Numbered from the stretch's first letter, positions 33,200-42,277 are shown. The stretch: DNA of 64,000 nt from Propionibacteriaceae bacterium UBA7704 (GCA_002482525.1 DLGC01000010.1:1-64000); one strand, 5' to 3'. The notes: generated by a model not told the origin, from the sequence alone. Numbers and translations are program-made.

Positions 33200-34189
33200 T
33201 CATAACAGGTTCGGCAAGGTGTCGACGATCAACGTGGTGGCGATGACGCCGGCCGCGAGCAGCACCGGCGCCCCGATCAGCCAGGCCCAACGCCAACCCC
33301 AGCGTCGCCACAGCCACGCCGTCGCGCCGATGAGGGCAGCCAACGCCACGGTCGCGGCGATCGCCAGCGGCCAGCCGGACGCATCACTTCCCAGGGCACG
33401 TTCCTCACTCGGCAGCGCCGGGTAGGTCAACACCCGGGCCGAAGCTGGCTGCACGGTCGTGGATTGGGTGGCGTCGATGTACAGCACACCGGTGGGGAAC
33501 AGCGGCGGTCCGTCGGCGGTGATGAGTTCGAGGCGGCCTTCGCCGGCAGCGCCGTCGGCCGGTAGCGGATCACCGGCGCGGCGCAGCCCGAAGACGGTGT
33601 AGCCGGCCACCCCTTGCCCGGTGGTCACCGTCAGGGTGTCGCCGGGCTGAAGCCGTCCCAGATTCGCGAAGGGCCCGCCGTAGCTGGTCTGGCGCCCCAT
33701 GATCACCGAGGTTCCCGCCTGCCCGGGCATCACAGTGTCGCGCCGGTGACCGGGGCCTGAGCGCAGCACGGCCGCGGTCGTTCCTTCCCGGATGACCTCC
33801 GAGAGGCCCAGCCGCGGAATCTGCAGCAAGGCCACCGGAGTGCCCGCCTCGACCAGGTCGCCGTTGACATCCAACTGCCCGACCGGGGTTTCACCCTTGG
33901 CCAGTGACGAGCGCAGCTCGTCGTAGCCGTCGACCAGATCGCGTTGATGCTGCAGGCCGGAGAACACCACCGCCTGAGCGAAGAAGCTCAGCAGCAGCAC
34001 CGAAATCGCAGTGATCGCCACCCCGGCTGCCCACCGGGCGTCCCGGGGTGCCAGCGGACGCGGCGGCTTGGGCTTGGGATAGCGGACTCGGCGCCACCAG
34101 GCCAACAGGCGGGCTCGCACCGTGATGCGCACCGGTTTGGTCTGCTCATCGTCGTGCACCGGTGGCAGAGCGGTAAGAGTTCCGGTCAC
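33200..34189 (-). CDS. Sortase-fold membrane protein lacking the catalytic residues (pseudo-sortase)
   Basis: A 329-residue protein. A basic cytoplasmic N-terminus is followed by a membrane helix (about 54-76), an outer domain (about 100-250), two further membrane helices (about 272-294 and 301-322) and a short C-terminus. The outer domain follows the class E-like sortase pattern: IPRLGL, EGTTAAVLRSGPGH, PGQAGTSVIMG, YGGPFANLGRLQPGD. Where active sortases have G-H-R-T-T-Y-G, this protein has GRQTSYG (165-171), so the catalytic histidine is Arg166. Where they have T-C it has Thr224-Ala225. There is no cysteine anywhere. A transpeptidase role is therefore excluded, and a binding or scaffold role is inferred. 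GTG at 34189 overlaps the preceding stop (GTGA). Confidence 0.75.
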   Translation of the reverse strand: MTGTLTALPPVHDDEQTKPVRITVRARLLAWWRRVRYPKPKPPRPLAPRDARWAAGVAITAISVLLLSFFAQAVVFSGLQHQRDLVDGYDELRSSLAKGETPVGQLDVNGDLVEAGTPVALLQIPRLGLSEVIREGTTAAVLRSGPGHRRDTVMPGQAGTSVIMGRQTSYGGPFANLGRLQPGDTLTVTTGQGVAGYTVFGLRRAGDPLPADGAAGEGRLELITADGPPLFPTGVLYIDATQSTTVQPASARVLTYPALPSEERALGSDASGWPLAIAATVALAALIGATAWLWRRWGWRWAWLIGAPVLLAAGVIATTLIVDTLPNLL

Positions 34190-34809
34190 GATTCCTCCTG
34201 TCCGTGGCGCTGCCAGAGCTGGACGGCGAGCCATCCCACCGATGCGAGCACGACGATGCCGGCCGCGAGTGCGGCCCAGCCGACCCAGGAGGGGTAGGCC
34301 GTGCCCGGCCAGGTGCCGGCGCCGATGCGTCCGACGAGGAGTCGTCCCACGGCGACTCGATTTGCGCACCAGCCGGTGAACTGCACGGTGTGCCAGCCGG
34401 CGAGCGCGGATTCGGGGACGGTGAGGTCGACGCGGATTCGGCCCTTGCGGTCGGCGATCACCGTCTTCGGTGCGCCGCCGGTGCCATAGAGCACGACCTG
34501 GACCTTCTCCTTGGCTGTGAATCCGGTGGCGCGAGCCTGGGTTCGACCGCCGGCAGCGACGACGGGCTCGGTGAAGGTGACCGGAGCACCGGTGCTGGCC
34601 GGCTGGGGTTGAAGCTGTGGTTTGGCACTGCAGTGAGTGCTGGTGCTGGGGGCGTCACTGGCCGGTTCGGCGGGCTGACGAGGGCTGTCGGCGACAGCGG
34701 AGGTCGCCACGACGGCGGCCAGCAGCAGCGCAGCAACGGCCACCGCCAGTGCGGTGGCCACCGTCGAACCGATCCGTCGGCTCGACGTCAACAGAACCTG
34801 CCAACTCAT
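34186..34809 (-). CDS. Secreted, C-terminally anchored protein of the phosphate operon, unknown function
   Basis: A 207-residue protein with a signal peptide (about 1-41, ending SAVADS) and a Pro/Ser/Thr-rich stretch. A beta-rich domain (about 75-160, with VVAAGGRTQARATGF and AGWHTVQFTGWC) resembles an Ig-like or surface-layer fold. One membrane helix (about 177-198) and a short cytoplasmic tail follow. It has two extracellular cysteines that could pair. It has no LPXTG. The ATG follows GGAGGTGA, the strongest ribosome site in the operon, just after a hairpin. I do not recognise the family. Its position beside the pseudo-sortase suggests they work together. Confidence 0.7.
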   Translation of the reverse strand: MSWQVLLTSSRRIGSTVATALAVAVAALLLAAVVATSAVADSPRQPAEPASDAPSTSTHCSAKPQLQPQPASTGAPVTFTEPVVAAGGRTQARATGFTAKEKVQVVLYGTGGAPKTVIADRKGRIRVDLTVPESALAGWHTVQFTGWCANRVAVGRLLVGRIGAGTWPGTAYPSWVGWAALAAGIVVLASVGWLAVQLWQRHGQEES

Positions 34810-34829
34810 CAGGTCGAATCACCTCCAGC

Positions 34830-34865
34830 CCGGTGGCCGCCCCCACGACAGAGGGCGGCCACCGG
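34830..34865 (-). terminator. Perfect 13-base hairpin after the third binding-protein gene
   Basis: CCGGTGGCCGCCC pairs perfectly with GGGCGGCCACCGG across a 10-base loop, 15 bases beyond the stop of the gene ending at 34881. There is no U-tract, and a very strong ribosome site (GGAGGTGA) follows at once. It may act as a partial terminator or an mRNA-protecting hairpin within the operon rather than a full stop. Confidence 0.6.
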
Positions 34866-34880
34866 TTGATCAATCAGGAA

Positions 34881-36524
34881 TCACTTGACCTTGAGCGTCA
34901 GCGTGCGCGAGGAGCTCGCCACGCCGGTGCTGCCGGAGTAGGTGATCTTCATCTTGTGCTTGCCCTTGGACAGCTTCTTGGTCAGCTTGACGGTGACGAT
35001 GCCCTTCTTGGAGGTGGTCACCTTGGCGCTACCGACCTTCTTCTTGCCGTCATAGACGTTCACAGTTCCGGTCGGAGCGGTCACACCGGACGCGGTGACG
35101 GTGATCTTCACCTTGCCCTTCTTGGCGTGCTTCTTGGCGTTCTTGTCGAAGCTGGCCTTGACCGAGGAGCTGATCTTGGCGACTGCAACCTTGGCGGTGG
35201 TGGCCGACGCGGAGACCGAACCGGCGTTGGCGACGATCGCGACCGAGATCGAGGTGCCGGCATCAGCGGCGGTCAGCTTGTAGCTGGCAGCGGTGGCGCC
35301 GGTGATGGTCGCACCGTTACGCATCCAGCGGTAGCTGAACGTCGGCTTGGTGACGGTTCCGGTCCAGGTGCCCGCGAAGGCGGTGAGGGTGGAACCGACC
35401 TTGGCCGAACCGTTGATGCGAGGAGCCGCGGTGGCGGTGAGCATCGGCGTAGATCCGTCGACGACGAAGCCGGCCTTCTGGGTGGTGGTACCACAGCCGG
35501 AGCCGAGGTCGCCGAAGCCGTACTCGTGGATGACGGCCACCTGCGAGCAGACCGCGGAGGTCTCACCGACGAAGGTGGACTGCAGCAGCTTGTCGGCGTC
35601 GCTGGTGCCACTCAAACGGTCGGTGGACACCACGTTGTACACATTGCGCGTCACCGAGAACGCAGTGTTCAGGGTGCCATCGCCCAGGATCGGATCGGAA
35701 CCGGCGATCTTGCCCAGGATCACCTTGTTGGCGCCGACGGTGTTGGTGACGACCCCGTTGGTCTGCGCGATGTAGGCCGCAACCGAGAAGGGTGCGATCT
35801 CGCCGACAGCATCAATCGTGGTGCCTTCATTCTCCTGGAAGGTGGTGGTGATCCACGCAACCTGAGTCTCAGACAGGCCCAGGGTCTTCAGGAAGAAGGA
35901 GCGGCTGCCCGAACCCGTCTGCGGCAGCAGCGGGACGTAGTTGTGGCTCAACCCGTCGGTACCGGTGTAGCTGGTCGTTGTGCCGTCGAAGATGGCGGTC
36001 AACTGGGCCACGGTCAGATCCGAGGGCACCGCGGCTGCCGAGTCGGTGTTGGAGTAGGCGTAGCTCAGCGCATCCTTGGCGAAGGGGATGAAGGTGAGAT
36101 CGGTACCGGCAGCCGAGGGCCCGCTCGACGAACGCGAGTAGTCCAACTGGCCGGTGATGTCGACGCCGTTCGCCGCCGGGTAGGTCAGGCCCTTGATGGA
36201 TGAGGTGAGCGCCTTCTGTCCGGAGCCCGATCCGTTCGGGCGAGTGAAGGGCAGGCCGTCCGCGCGGGTCTGGATGAGGTCGCCAGGCAGACCGGTGGTC
36301 GGATTGACGGCATCGTAGGAGCCGAGAATCTTGTTGCCCGAGCCGTCCTTGATCGCGTCAGCCATCCCATTCATTACCGACTGGGTGGTGTCGCTGCCGA
36401 CACCGACCAGGGGCCGGTAGGTGGGCGTGCCCGAAGGGTCGGCGTAAGCGGGTGCCACGCCGAAGGCCACCGTGCACGCGAGTGCACCGGTGAGCACGCT
36501 GAGAGCCAGCTTGTTGGCTTTCAT
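34881..36524 (-). CDS. Secreted phosphate-binding-like protein with Ig-like domains
   Basis: A 547-residue exported protein. The signal peptide (1-28) ends VAPAYA. A periplasmic-binding-protein-like domain (about 32-350) opens with LVGVGSDTTQSVMNGMADAI, the PstS-type phosphate-loop position, and later has LPQTGSGSRSFFL. An Ig-like module with core YRWMRNGATITGA (about 380-450) follows. The last domain is a Lys-rich group-3-like Ig domain (KKHAKKGKVKITVTASG and KGKHKMKITYSG). There is no lipobox cysteine and no membrane anchor, so the basic domain may hold it to anionic wall polymers. The ATG follows AAGGGAG. It is flanked on both sides by strong hairpins, unlike its neighbours. Confidence 0.85.
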   Translation of the reverse strand: MKANKLALSVLTGALACTVAFGVAPAYADPSGTPTYRPLVGVGSDTTQSVMNGMADAIKDGSGNKILGSYDAVNPTTGLPGDLIQTRADGLPFTRPNGSGSGQKALTSSIKGLTYPAANGVDITGQLDYSRSSSGPSAAGTDLTFIPFAKDALSYAYSNTDSAAAVPSDLTVAQLTAIFDGTTTSYTGTDGLSHNYVPLLPQTGSGSRSFFLKTLGLSETQVAWITTTFQENEGTTIDAVGEIAPFSVAAYIAQTNGVVTNTVGANKVILGKIAGSDPILGDGTLNTAFSVTRNVYNVVSTDRLSGTSDADKLLQSTFVGETSAVCSQVAVIHEYGFGDLGSGCGTTTQKAGFVVDGSTPMLTATAAPRINGSAKVGSTLTAFAGTWTGTVTKPTFSYRWMRNGATITGATAASYKLTAADAGTSISVAIVANAGSVSASATTAKVAVAKISSSVKASFDKNAKKHAKKGKVKITVTASGVTAPTGTVNVYDGKKKVGSAKVTTSKKGIVTVKLTKKLSKGKHKMKITYSGSTGVASSSRTLTLKVK

Positions 36525-36577
36525 TCGAATCTCCCTTAGAGTTTCAGTTTCGGACAACCTTCTGGCTGCCTCGAACT

Positions 36578-36620
36578 CCCCCATCCCGAGTAATGCTTTC
36601 CACGGCTATCGGGATGGGGG
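36578..36620 (-). terminator. Strong intra-operon hairpin before the third binding-protein gene
   Basis: CCCCCATCCCGA and TCGGGATGGGGG form a perfect 12-base stem with a 19-base loop, between the stop at 36675 and the start at 36524. No U-tract follows on the minus strand. It may attenuate read-through or protect the upstream message. Confidence 0.6.
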
Positions 36621-36674
36621 TTCTTCCGTTCCACGGCTGGTGCCGAAGCGGGAAGTTGTAGGGGCTGCGTCGAC

Positions 36675-39395
36675 TCATGGTCCGAGTCGCCTTCGTCGCA
36701 GCAGGAAGGGACCGGCTGCCAGGCCGATCACCGATGCCACCAGTACTCCGCCGTAGATGGCCGTTGGTGGACCGTTTGTTGTGGAATCGGGCGTCGGGGC
36801 GGGCGTCTGCGACGGAAAGTCCACCGGCGTCAGGCCACTGCCCGCGCTGGGCTGCGACGCGGGCGCGGCTGCTGACGATGTCCCAGCGGGTTGGCTCGAC
36901 GAACTGGCCGAAGGCTTCGGCGATGACGTGGCCGGAGTCGACCGTCGAAGGCTGTCAGCGGCTTTACCCGCCTGGGAGCGCAGCGCCGCCGGCAGCGGCG
37001 CATAGCCCTCGGGAAGCTCACCGATGGCCGTGCCGACACTCTGACCTTGGGCGCTGGTGGCGGTGTCGATCAAGTCGGCGTAGGCCCGCCGCTGCGCCGC
37101 CGGGGTCGAGGCATCGACAGCGAGATAGACGATGCCTGTCAGCGGGTAGGCCGTGGCCGGCAGGGCATCAGCATCGGGAACCATCGAGAAGCCGGTCACC
37201 GTGCTGGAGGTGCGCGCTGCGACAGCGGCCGACATGCTCTTGGTCGAGGCCGACACGAAGGTGTCGGGCTGGTTGGGAACCTGCAACGCGGCCATCGGCA
37301 GTCCGAGCCGTTCGGCCTCGGCATAGCTGGTGACCCCATTGATGAAGGCGTTGGTCCAACGCAGCTGGCCATCGCTGGTGTAGGTGCCCCCGTTGGGCAG
37401 ATTCGAATTGGGATTCCAGGTGGTCTTGGAGCCGGTGTTCACCTTGAACACTCGGGTCGCCGCTGCGGCGAAGCTTGCCGCATAGGGAACCGCCTGCGAC
37501 ATGTCATAGCGCGGCTGGCTCTCGGTGGTGAGCATCCGGGGCATGAGGGTCTGATCCGACTGCCCCAGGGTGTCGACGTCGGCGTCGCACAGGCACAGTG
37601 AATTCCCCGCACTGTCGGCAAGCCCTACCTTCGTCCACAGATAGGCGCCATCGGCGTCGGTCTTGGGGACCAGCGTGGAGACCTTCGCGCCGGTGGTGTT
37701 GGGCAGGTTCTTTTCCACCATCGTGGGCACCACGCCCGCATAGCTTTTCGGCAAGTAGTAGGGGTTGATCGTCATTCCCGCGTTCTTGCTGTCGCCGTCG
37801 CGAACGTTGTCGGCCTGGCCTGCCAGAAACGCCCGAGCCTTGTCGTCGGCTTGCAGGTAGCTCCACAACGCGGCGATGGCATCCGAGCCGTTGGGCCCGA
37901 CAAGCACCAGGCTTCCATTTCCGCTGAGGTTCACGCCGGGGTTCAGCTCAGTGAATTCCCGGTCCAGGCGCAGCGCGCGAACCGGGCTTTGCCAGGTGCT
38001 GGCTGGAAGCTTCCAGGTGCTGTCCGGCACGGTGTGGAGGACGCCCAATCCCCCGACGCCCGTCGTCAAACCCAATCCGCTGCTCCAGGCGTAGGAGTTG
38101 GTGACCAGTTTCGCGATCAGCCGGGGGGTCAGCTTGATATTGGTGTAGCTGGCGCCGTCGTTGTTGGCCACATAGGCGATCCCGATCGACGCCACCGCCA
38201 TCGGCGCATAGACGACCTTGGTCGCGGCCAGGGCCGAATCGGTGACCGAATCACTCACATACTTCGCCGTGATGGGACGCATGGTGAAGACGGCGGACGC
38301 CTGCCCGCTCACCAACTGCTCCCGAGCCAGGGCGTCGGCAGAACTTGTGAAGGTGAATGCCTGGGAAGTCGCGCGACACAGTTCTCGCTGCCAGGAGCTG
38401 ATGGCGTTTTGCGCCAACTCCGATCCGCCCACCGGAATCTCACTACCCCCGGTGGCGCAGGCATCGGCAGTCGGACGGAAGGTGAGCGGGACCACGACTC
38501 GGTTTCCCCAATAGTCGCAGTTCGGGTTTACCGGCGACCCTTGCTGGGCAACCGGATAATCCGTCAAGTTCGTGGTGCAGTAGTTGCGCGAGGTCGAGTT
38601 GTGTTCGCCGCGGGGAACCACGACGAGCCAGCACTGGTCGCTGGTCGCGGTGACGGTTCCGCCGCAGCCCAGGTAGGGCTGCGAAGCCGACGACTGCGTT
38701 TCAAATTCGAAAGTGGCACTGCCGTTGGATTCCACCGGAACGGTGCGTTCGTTGGTGGTGGCGGCGTTGAAGACATCCAGGATGGGGGCGTCCTGACTGA
38801 TCGAGTCGGTGGCGCCGCTGGAGTAGACCGTGCCGTCCACCGCGCGGAACGGCACGTCGAGTTCGCCGGGGTGCTTGAAGTAGGACTTGGTGAAGGTGGT
38901 ACCGCGGCCATTGGCATTGCCGACGCCGGTCTCTTCACCGATGAGCACGCTGGGAGCGCTCTTCGCGTCGTACTCGAAAGCGCCCCACTCGCAGTTCTTG
39001 TAGAAATCGGCGGCCTGCGGGTCACCCCAGCACTGCATCGCTTGCAGGAAGTTCGAGCCGAACTCATACCGGGTGCCGCCGGTCGATTCGACGATGGCTG
39101 TTGCGCCCGGCATTCCGGTGACCTTCACCGTGACGGTCTGATCGATCAGGTCTTTGGTCTGATCCACGCTGACCGTCAGGTTCTTGAAGTCTTGATAGTG
39201 CTTGCTGGTGGCATCGCGCACGGGTTGATATGCCGCCGCCCGACTGGTGTCGGCATTCCACGCCACCGAGAGCGCTGAATCGCTGGTCGACGTGGCTCGC
39301 GCCACGGTGACACTGAACCCGGCGCCGCTTGCCACAACCATCGCGCTGGCAGCCAGCGCACTGATCAAGGCCCACGCGGCCCGCCTTGTGTTCAT
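36675..39395 (-). CDS. Large membrane-anchored substrate-binding-like protein of the phosphate operon
   Basis: A 906-residue exported protein. A signal peptide (about 1-35) leads into a beta-rich N-terminal region (about 45-330) that contains most of the ten cysteines. A diverged PstS-like binding fold follows (about 340-800), recognisable from its C-terminal part: AYPLTGIVYLAVDAS, then AYADLIDTATSAQGQ and GELPEGYAPLPAALRSQA. That ending is typical of actinobacterial PstS proteins. A Ser/Ala/Pro linker, one membrane helix (about 875-896) and the tail RRRRLGP end the protein. It has no lipobox or LPXTG. The even cysteine count suggests disulfides. The ATG overlaps the preceding stop (ATGA). 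The ligand may be phosphate or a phosphorylated compound, which is not provable here. Confidence 0.8.
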   Translation of the reverse strand: MNTRRAAWALISALAASAMVVASGAGFSVTVARATSTSDSALSVAWNADTSRAAAYQPVRDATSKHYQDFKNLTVSVDQTKDLIDQTVTVKVTGMPGATAIVESTGGTRYEFGSNFLQAMQCWGDPQAADFYKNCEWGAFEYDAKSAPSVLIGEETGVGNANGRGTTFTKSYFKHPGELDVPFRAVDGTVYSSGATDSISQDAPILDVFNAATTNERTVPVESNGSATFEFETQSSASQPYLGCGGTVTATSDQCWLVVVPRGEHNSTSRNYCTTNLTDYPVAQQGSPVNPNCDYWGNRVVVPLTFRPTADACATGGSEIPVGGSELAQNAISSWQRELCRATSQAFTFTSSADALAREQLVSGQASAVFTMRPITAKYVSDSVTDSALAATKVVYAPMAVASIGIAYVANNDGASYTNIKLTPRLIAKLVTNSYAWSSGLGLTTGVGGLGVLHTVPDSTWKLPASTWQSPVRALRLDREFTELNPGVNLSGNGSLVLVGPNGSDAIAALWSYLQADDKARAFLAGQADNVRDGDSKNAGMTINPYYLPKSYAGVVPTMVEKNLPNTTGAKVSTLVPKTDADGAYLWTKVGLADSAGNSLCLCDADVDTLGQSDQTLMPRMLTTESQPRYDMSQAVPYAASFAAAATRVFKVNTGSKTTWNPNSNLPNGGTYTSDGQLRWTNAFINGVTSYAEAERLGLPMAALQVPNQPDTFVSASTKSMSAAVAARTSSTVTGFSMVPDADALPATAYPLTGIVYLAVDASTPAAQRRAYADLIDTATSAQGQSVGTAIGELPEGYAPLPAALRSQAGKAADSLRRSTPATSSPKPSASSSSQPAGTSSAAAPASQPSAGSGLTPVDFPSQTPAPTPDSTTNGPPTAIYGGVLVASVIGLAAGPFLLRRRRLGP

Positions 39396-41035
39396 AGCGT
39401 TGTCCTTCCGCGTGATCTTCGCGATCGGCGACGCACGAGCATCGGCGGCAGCAATACCGCAACCGCCACCAGCAGCCCCGCCGACACCATCGAGGCGTAG
39501 GCGGCCGGCGTCGGCCGAGCGAGGGGAATGGACACCGGGACACCCGCCACCTGGCCTTGGGGCGCTGACAGTTCTGAACCGGCTGCGATCTCGCTTCCGG
39601 TGCCTTGGGCCGCGCCTGCCTGAGCGGCGCTGCTTGCTGCCGCACCGCTGCCGGTGCCCGTCCCCGAACTGCCTGAGGCGGAGGATCCCGGGGTGGTGGA
39701 CGTTTGTTTTGCGCCGCCGGTGCCGGAGGTGCACTGGGTGGGCCCCTTCTTGTCACACGCGGCCGGATAGGGCGCGGTCTGGGCCAGTTTGTTCGCCCCG
39801 GAGGCCGAGAAGGTCGGATTGTGGCAATCCGAGATCCCCTTGATCACCGGGTCGCCGCCCGGAATCTTCTGGATCTGGCTTTGTCCGGCCTTGACGAGGT
39901 TGATCGGCAGCGGAGAGTAGCCCAGTACCTCGGCAGACTGTTGGCCTTCGCACAGGAAGTAGGCCCCGAAGTCAGCGAGCGTGCGGCCTTTGTCGAGAGT
40001 GAACCCGTTTTGGGTCGACGTCGGCAGGATGATGTAGGAGTAGCTCGACAGCGGATAGGTGCGCTTGTCCTTGTCGGTGTAGACCCCGTTCAGGTTCTGG
40101 GTGAGGTAATCCACCGAGTTCTTGTCGGTGTTGATGCGCGCCTTCAGCAGCGCGACCGCGACGTTCTGCGCAGTGGGTTCGGTGTAGTAGCCGGCAGCGT
40201 TGAGGACTTTGGCCACCGGAAAGCCGGAGTTCAGCGCATAGGAATACTCGACGAAGGTGATCGCGCCCACGGCATGGGGCTGCGCAACGTAGCCGGCCAC
40301 CCCATTCGACCCGGAGCGGGAGACGAAGCCCGATCCGGGGGCCACCGGATAGTTCGAGGTCACGCCGCAGTGCCCGCTGACCAGCGGACGCCCCACCTTG
40401 CCACAGTAGGCATCCCAGTACTTCGGGTACATCTGGCGCAGCCAGATCGACACCTGTGCGGTCGCGCCGGAGCCGTCGGAGCGCACCACCGGCACGATGG
40501 GGATGGCGGGAAGATCCAGCAGCGGGTTGTCTGCCTTGATCGCCGGATCGTTCCAGCGAGTGATCGAACCGGTGAAGATCTGCGCGATGGTAGTGCCGGA
40601 CAGCCGCAGATTGGTGACCCTCTTGCCGCCGATCACCAGGTTGTACATGAAGGCGGTTCCACCGGCCACGATCGGCATGTACGCATACGGCCGTAAGGGG
40701 CGGGTGTCCTTCTCGTTGGAGTTGGAGATCGCATAGGGAATCTCGCTGACCCCGAAGTCGGCGGTGCCGTTGGCGAAGTCGGTGCGTCCGATGGTCGATC
40801 CGGATTCCGAATAGGTGATCTTCCACTGGTAGTTGGCCCACACGTTGCGGATCCACGCCTGCAGGGCGTTGGCAGACCAGGTGGAGCCCGATCCCACGAT
40901 CGGGGCATGGATACCAGACGCCTGGGCAGGCGTGACGGCGGTCAGGCCGGTGAAACCAAAGCTGATCAGCGTAAGGCCGGTAACCACAGCGACCATCCGC
41001 CACCACTGGGGGTGTGACCCCATCCTCGTACTCAT
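39392..41035 (-). CDS. pstS: Phosphate-binding protein PstS, C-terminally anchored
   Basis: A 547-residue exported PstS. After the signal peptide (about 1-40, ending TPAQA), the phosphate-binding domain (about 42-400) has IVGSGSTWSANALQAWI, TYSESGSTIGRTDFANG, ADFGVSEIPY and the third phosphate loop SDGSGATAQ. A cysteine-bearing segment, a Gly/Ser/Ala linker (about 440-490), one membrane helix (about 515-537) and a tail RRRSRRSRGR follow. Most Gram-positive PstS proteins are lipoproteins, whereas this one is held by a C-terminal helix. Start and stop both form 4-base overlaps with pstA and the next binding-protein gene. Confidence 0.92.
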   Translation of the reverse strand: MSTRMGSHPQWWRMVAVVTGLTLISFGFTGLTAVTPAQASGIHAPIVGSGSTWSANALQAWIRNVWANYQWKITYSESGSTIGRTDFANGTADFGVSEIPYAISNSNEKDTRPLRPYAYMPIVAGGTAFMYNLVIGGKRVTNLRLSGTTIAQIFTGSITRWNDPAIKADNPLLDLPAIPIVPVVRSDGSGATAQVSIWLRQMYPKYWDAYCGKVGRPLVSGHCGVTSNYPVAPGSGFVSRSGSNGVAGYVAQPHAVGAITFVEYSYALNSGFPVAKVLNAAGYYTEPTAQNVAVALLKARINTDKNSVDYLTQNLNGVYTDKDKRTYPLSSYSYIILPTSTQNGFTLDKGRTLADFGAYFLCEGQQSAEVLGYSPLPINLVKAGQSQIQKIPGGDPVIKGISDCHNPTFSASGANKLAQTAPYPAACDKKGPTQCTSGTGGAKQTSTTPGSSASGSSGTGTGSGAAASSAAQAGAAQGTGSEIAAGSELSAPQGQVAGVPVSIPLARPTPAAYASMVSAGLLVAVAVLLPPMLVRRRSRRSRGRTTL

Positions 41036-42273
41036 CCCGACCCGACCGCCTCCGAGCCGGAGATACCGGCACGTTCACGCCCGAGGAAGCGCCGCAGATC
41101 GCGAGCCGAAGCCCGTTGAGCGCGCGCTAAGCCCCGCTCGGTGAGGACGCCTGGTCCGCGTCCCCCCAGCAGGCGGGCAAGCATGAATAACACGAAGACC
41201 AGCACCATCAGTACGGCGGCGGCGCCGAAGCCGCGCGCGATCTGGGTGGGTTCGGGGCTCTTCACCAAGGTGAAAGTCGCAAACGGCAGCGAGGTCATCG
41301 GACCGGAGAAGGGGTTGAGATTGAAGAAGGTGGTGTAGCCGGCGGTGAGCAACACCGGACTGGTCTCGCCGATGCCGCGGGCGGTGCCGAGCACTACCGC
41401 GGTCATGAGTCCGGAGCGCGCCGTGGGGAGGGTCACATGCCACACGGTGCGAAGCCGGCTGGCACCGGTGGCCAGTGCCGCCTCTTTCAGGGTGGCCGGA
41501 ACCAGTCGCAGCACGACATCGGCCGAGCGGATGATGATCGGCAGGATCATGATGGTCACGGCCAAGGCTGCGGCGAAGCCGGACTTGTCCAGGCCGAACA
41601 TGAGCACGTAGGTGGCCAGAATGAACAGCCCGCAGATGATGCTCGGCAGCGCGGTCATGGCCTCCACCACGGTGCGCAGCACTCGGGTGAACCGGGAGGG
41701 AAACTCCGCCATGCAGACCGCAGCGAGCAGCCCCAACGGGATGGAGATCGCCAACGCGATCGCGATCATGATCAAGGTGCCCACGGCGGCGTGCGCCATG
41801 CCGCCGACACTCAACGGATCCAAGGGTCCGGCCAGGGAGAGATCCTGAACCCAGAAGTTCCACTGGCTGAAGGCCGCCGACCCTCGAATGAGGGCGAACA
41901 CCACGACCAGGATCAGCGCCAGCAGCAAGGTGACGGCCGCAGAGTGGATCACCACTGCGATGATGCGGTCCTGCACCGTGACCCGATCAGCGTCCAAGCT
42001 GACCATCACCGCGTAGAGCCCGACGAAAAGCAGATAGGCGATCGCGACGAAACCGACCGGGCTGTCAATCGGCAGCACCTGAGTGGTGAGCCAGTAGGTG
42101 ATCGCCACCGCAGCGAGGGCGGCACCGACGATTCGCACTATGTCATCGGCTCGGATTCCCGACAGCGGACGGCGAATCTGCCCGGCGGCATCGGTGGTGA
42201 CCTCCTCCGAGCGCACCTGGGTGCGGGCACCGATACTCGCCAGTCCGGTCGAGGCGTTCAGCCGATCGCTCAT
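41032..42273 (-). CDS. pstA: Phosphate ABC transporter permease PstA
   Basis: A 413-residue permease. A cytoplasmic N-terminus and two extra membrane helices (about 45-95) precede the usual six-helix permease core (about 105-385). The EAA-type loop is EAALATGASRLRTVWHVTLPTARSGLMTAVVLG, of which the EAALATGAS part contacts PstB. The FDFALIRGSAAF-like first helix region and LPSIICGLFILATYVLMF are typical of PstA. A basic C-terminal tail extends past the last helix. It starts 4 bases after pstC and overlaps pstS by four bases. Confidence 0.94.
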   Translation of the reverse strand: MSDRLNASTGLASIGARTQVRSEEVTTDAAGQIRRPLSGIRADDIVRIVGAALAAVAITYWLTTQVLPIDSPVGFVAIAYLLFVGLYAVMVSLDADRVTVQDRIIAVVIHSAAVTLLLALILVVVFALIRGSAAFSQWNFWVQDLSLAGPLDPLSVGGMAHAAVGTLIMIAIALAISIPLGLLAAVCMAEFPSRFTRVLRTVVEAMTALPSIICGLFILATYVLMFGLDKSGFAAALAVTIMILPIIIRSADVVLRLVPATLKEAALATGASRLRTVWHVTLPTARSGLMTAVVLGTARGIGETSPVLLTAGYTTFFNLNPFSGPMTSLPFATFTLVKSPEPTQIARGFGAAAVLMVLVFVLFMLARLLGGRGPGVLTERGLARAQRASARDLRRFLGRERAGISGSEAVGSG

Positions 42274-42277
42274 GACG

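Noticed and set aside
33200..34189. Active sortase for anchoring the PstS-like proteins
   Set aside because: The catalytic His and Cys positions are Arg and Ala, there is no cysteine in the protein, and none of the neighbouring surface proteins has an LPXTG-type signal.
37851..39278. 475-codon plus-strand frame opposite the large binding-like protein
   Set aside because: Antisense frame with no domain and no promoter. The minus-strand protein has a signal peptide, cysteines and a membrane anchor.
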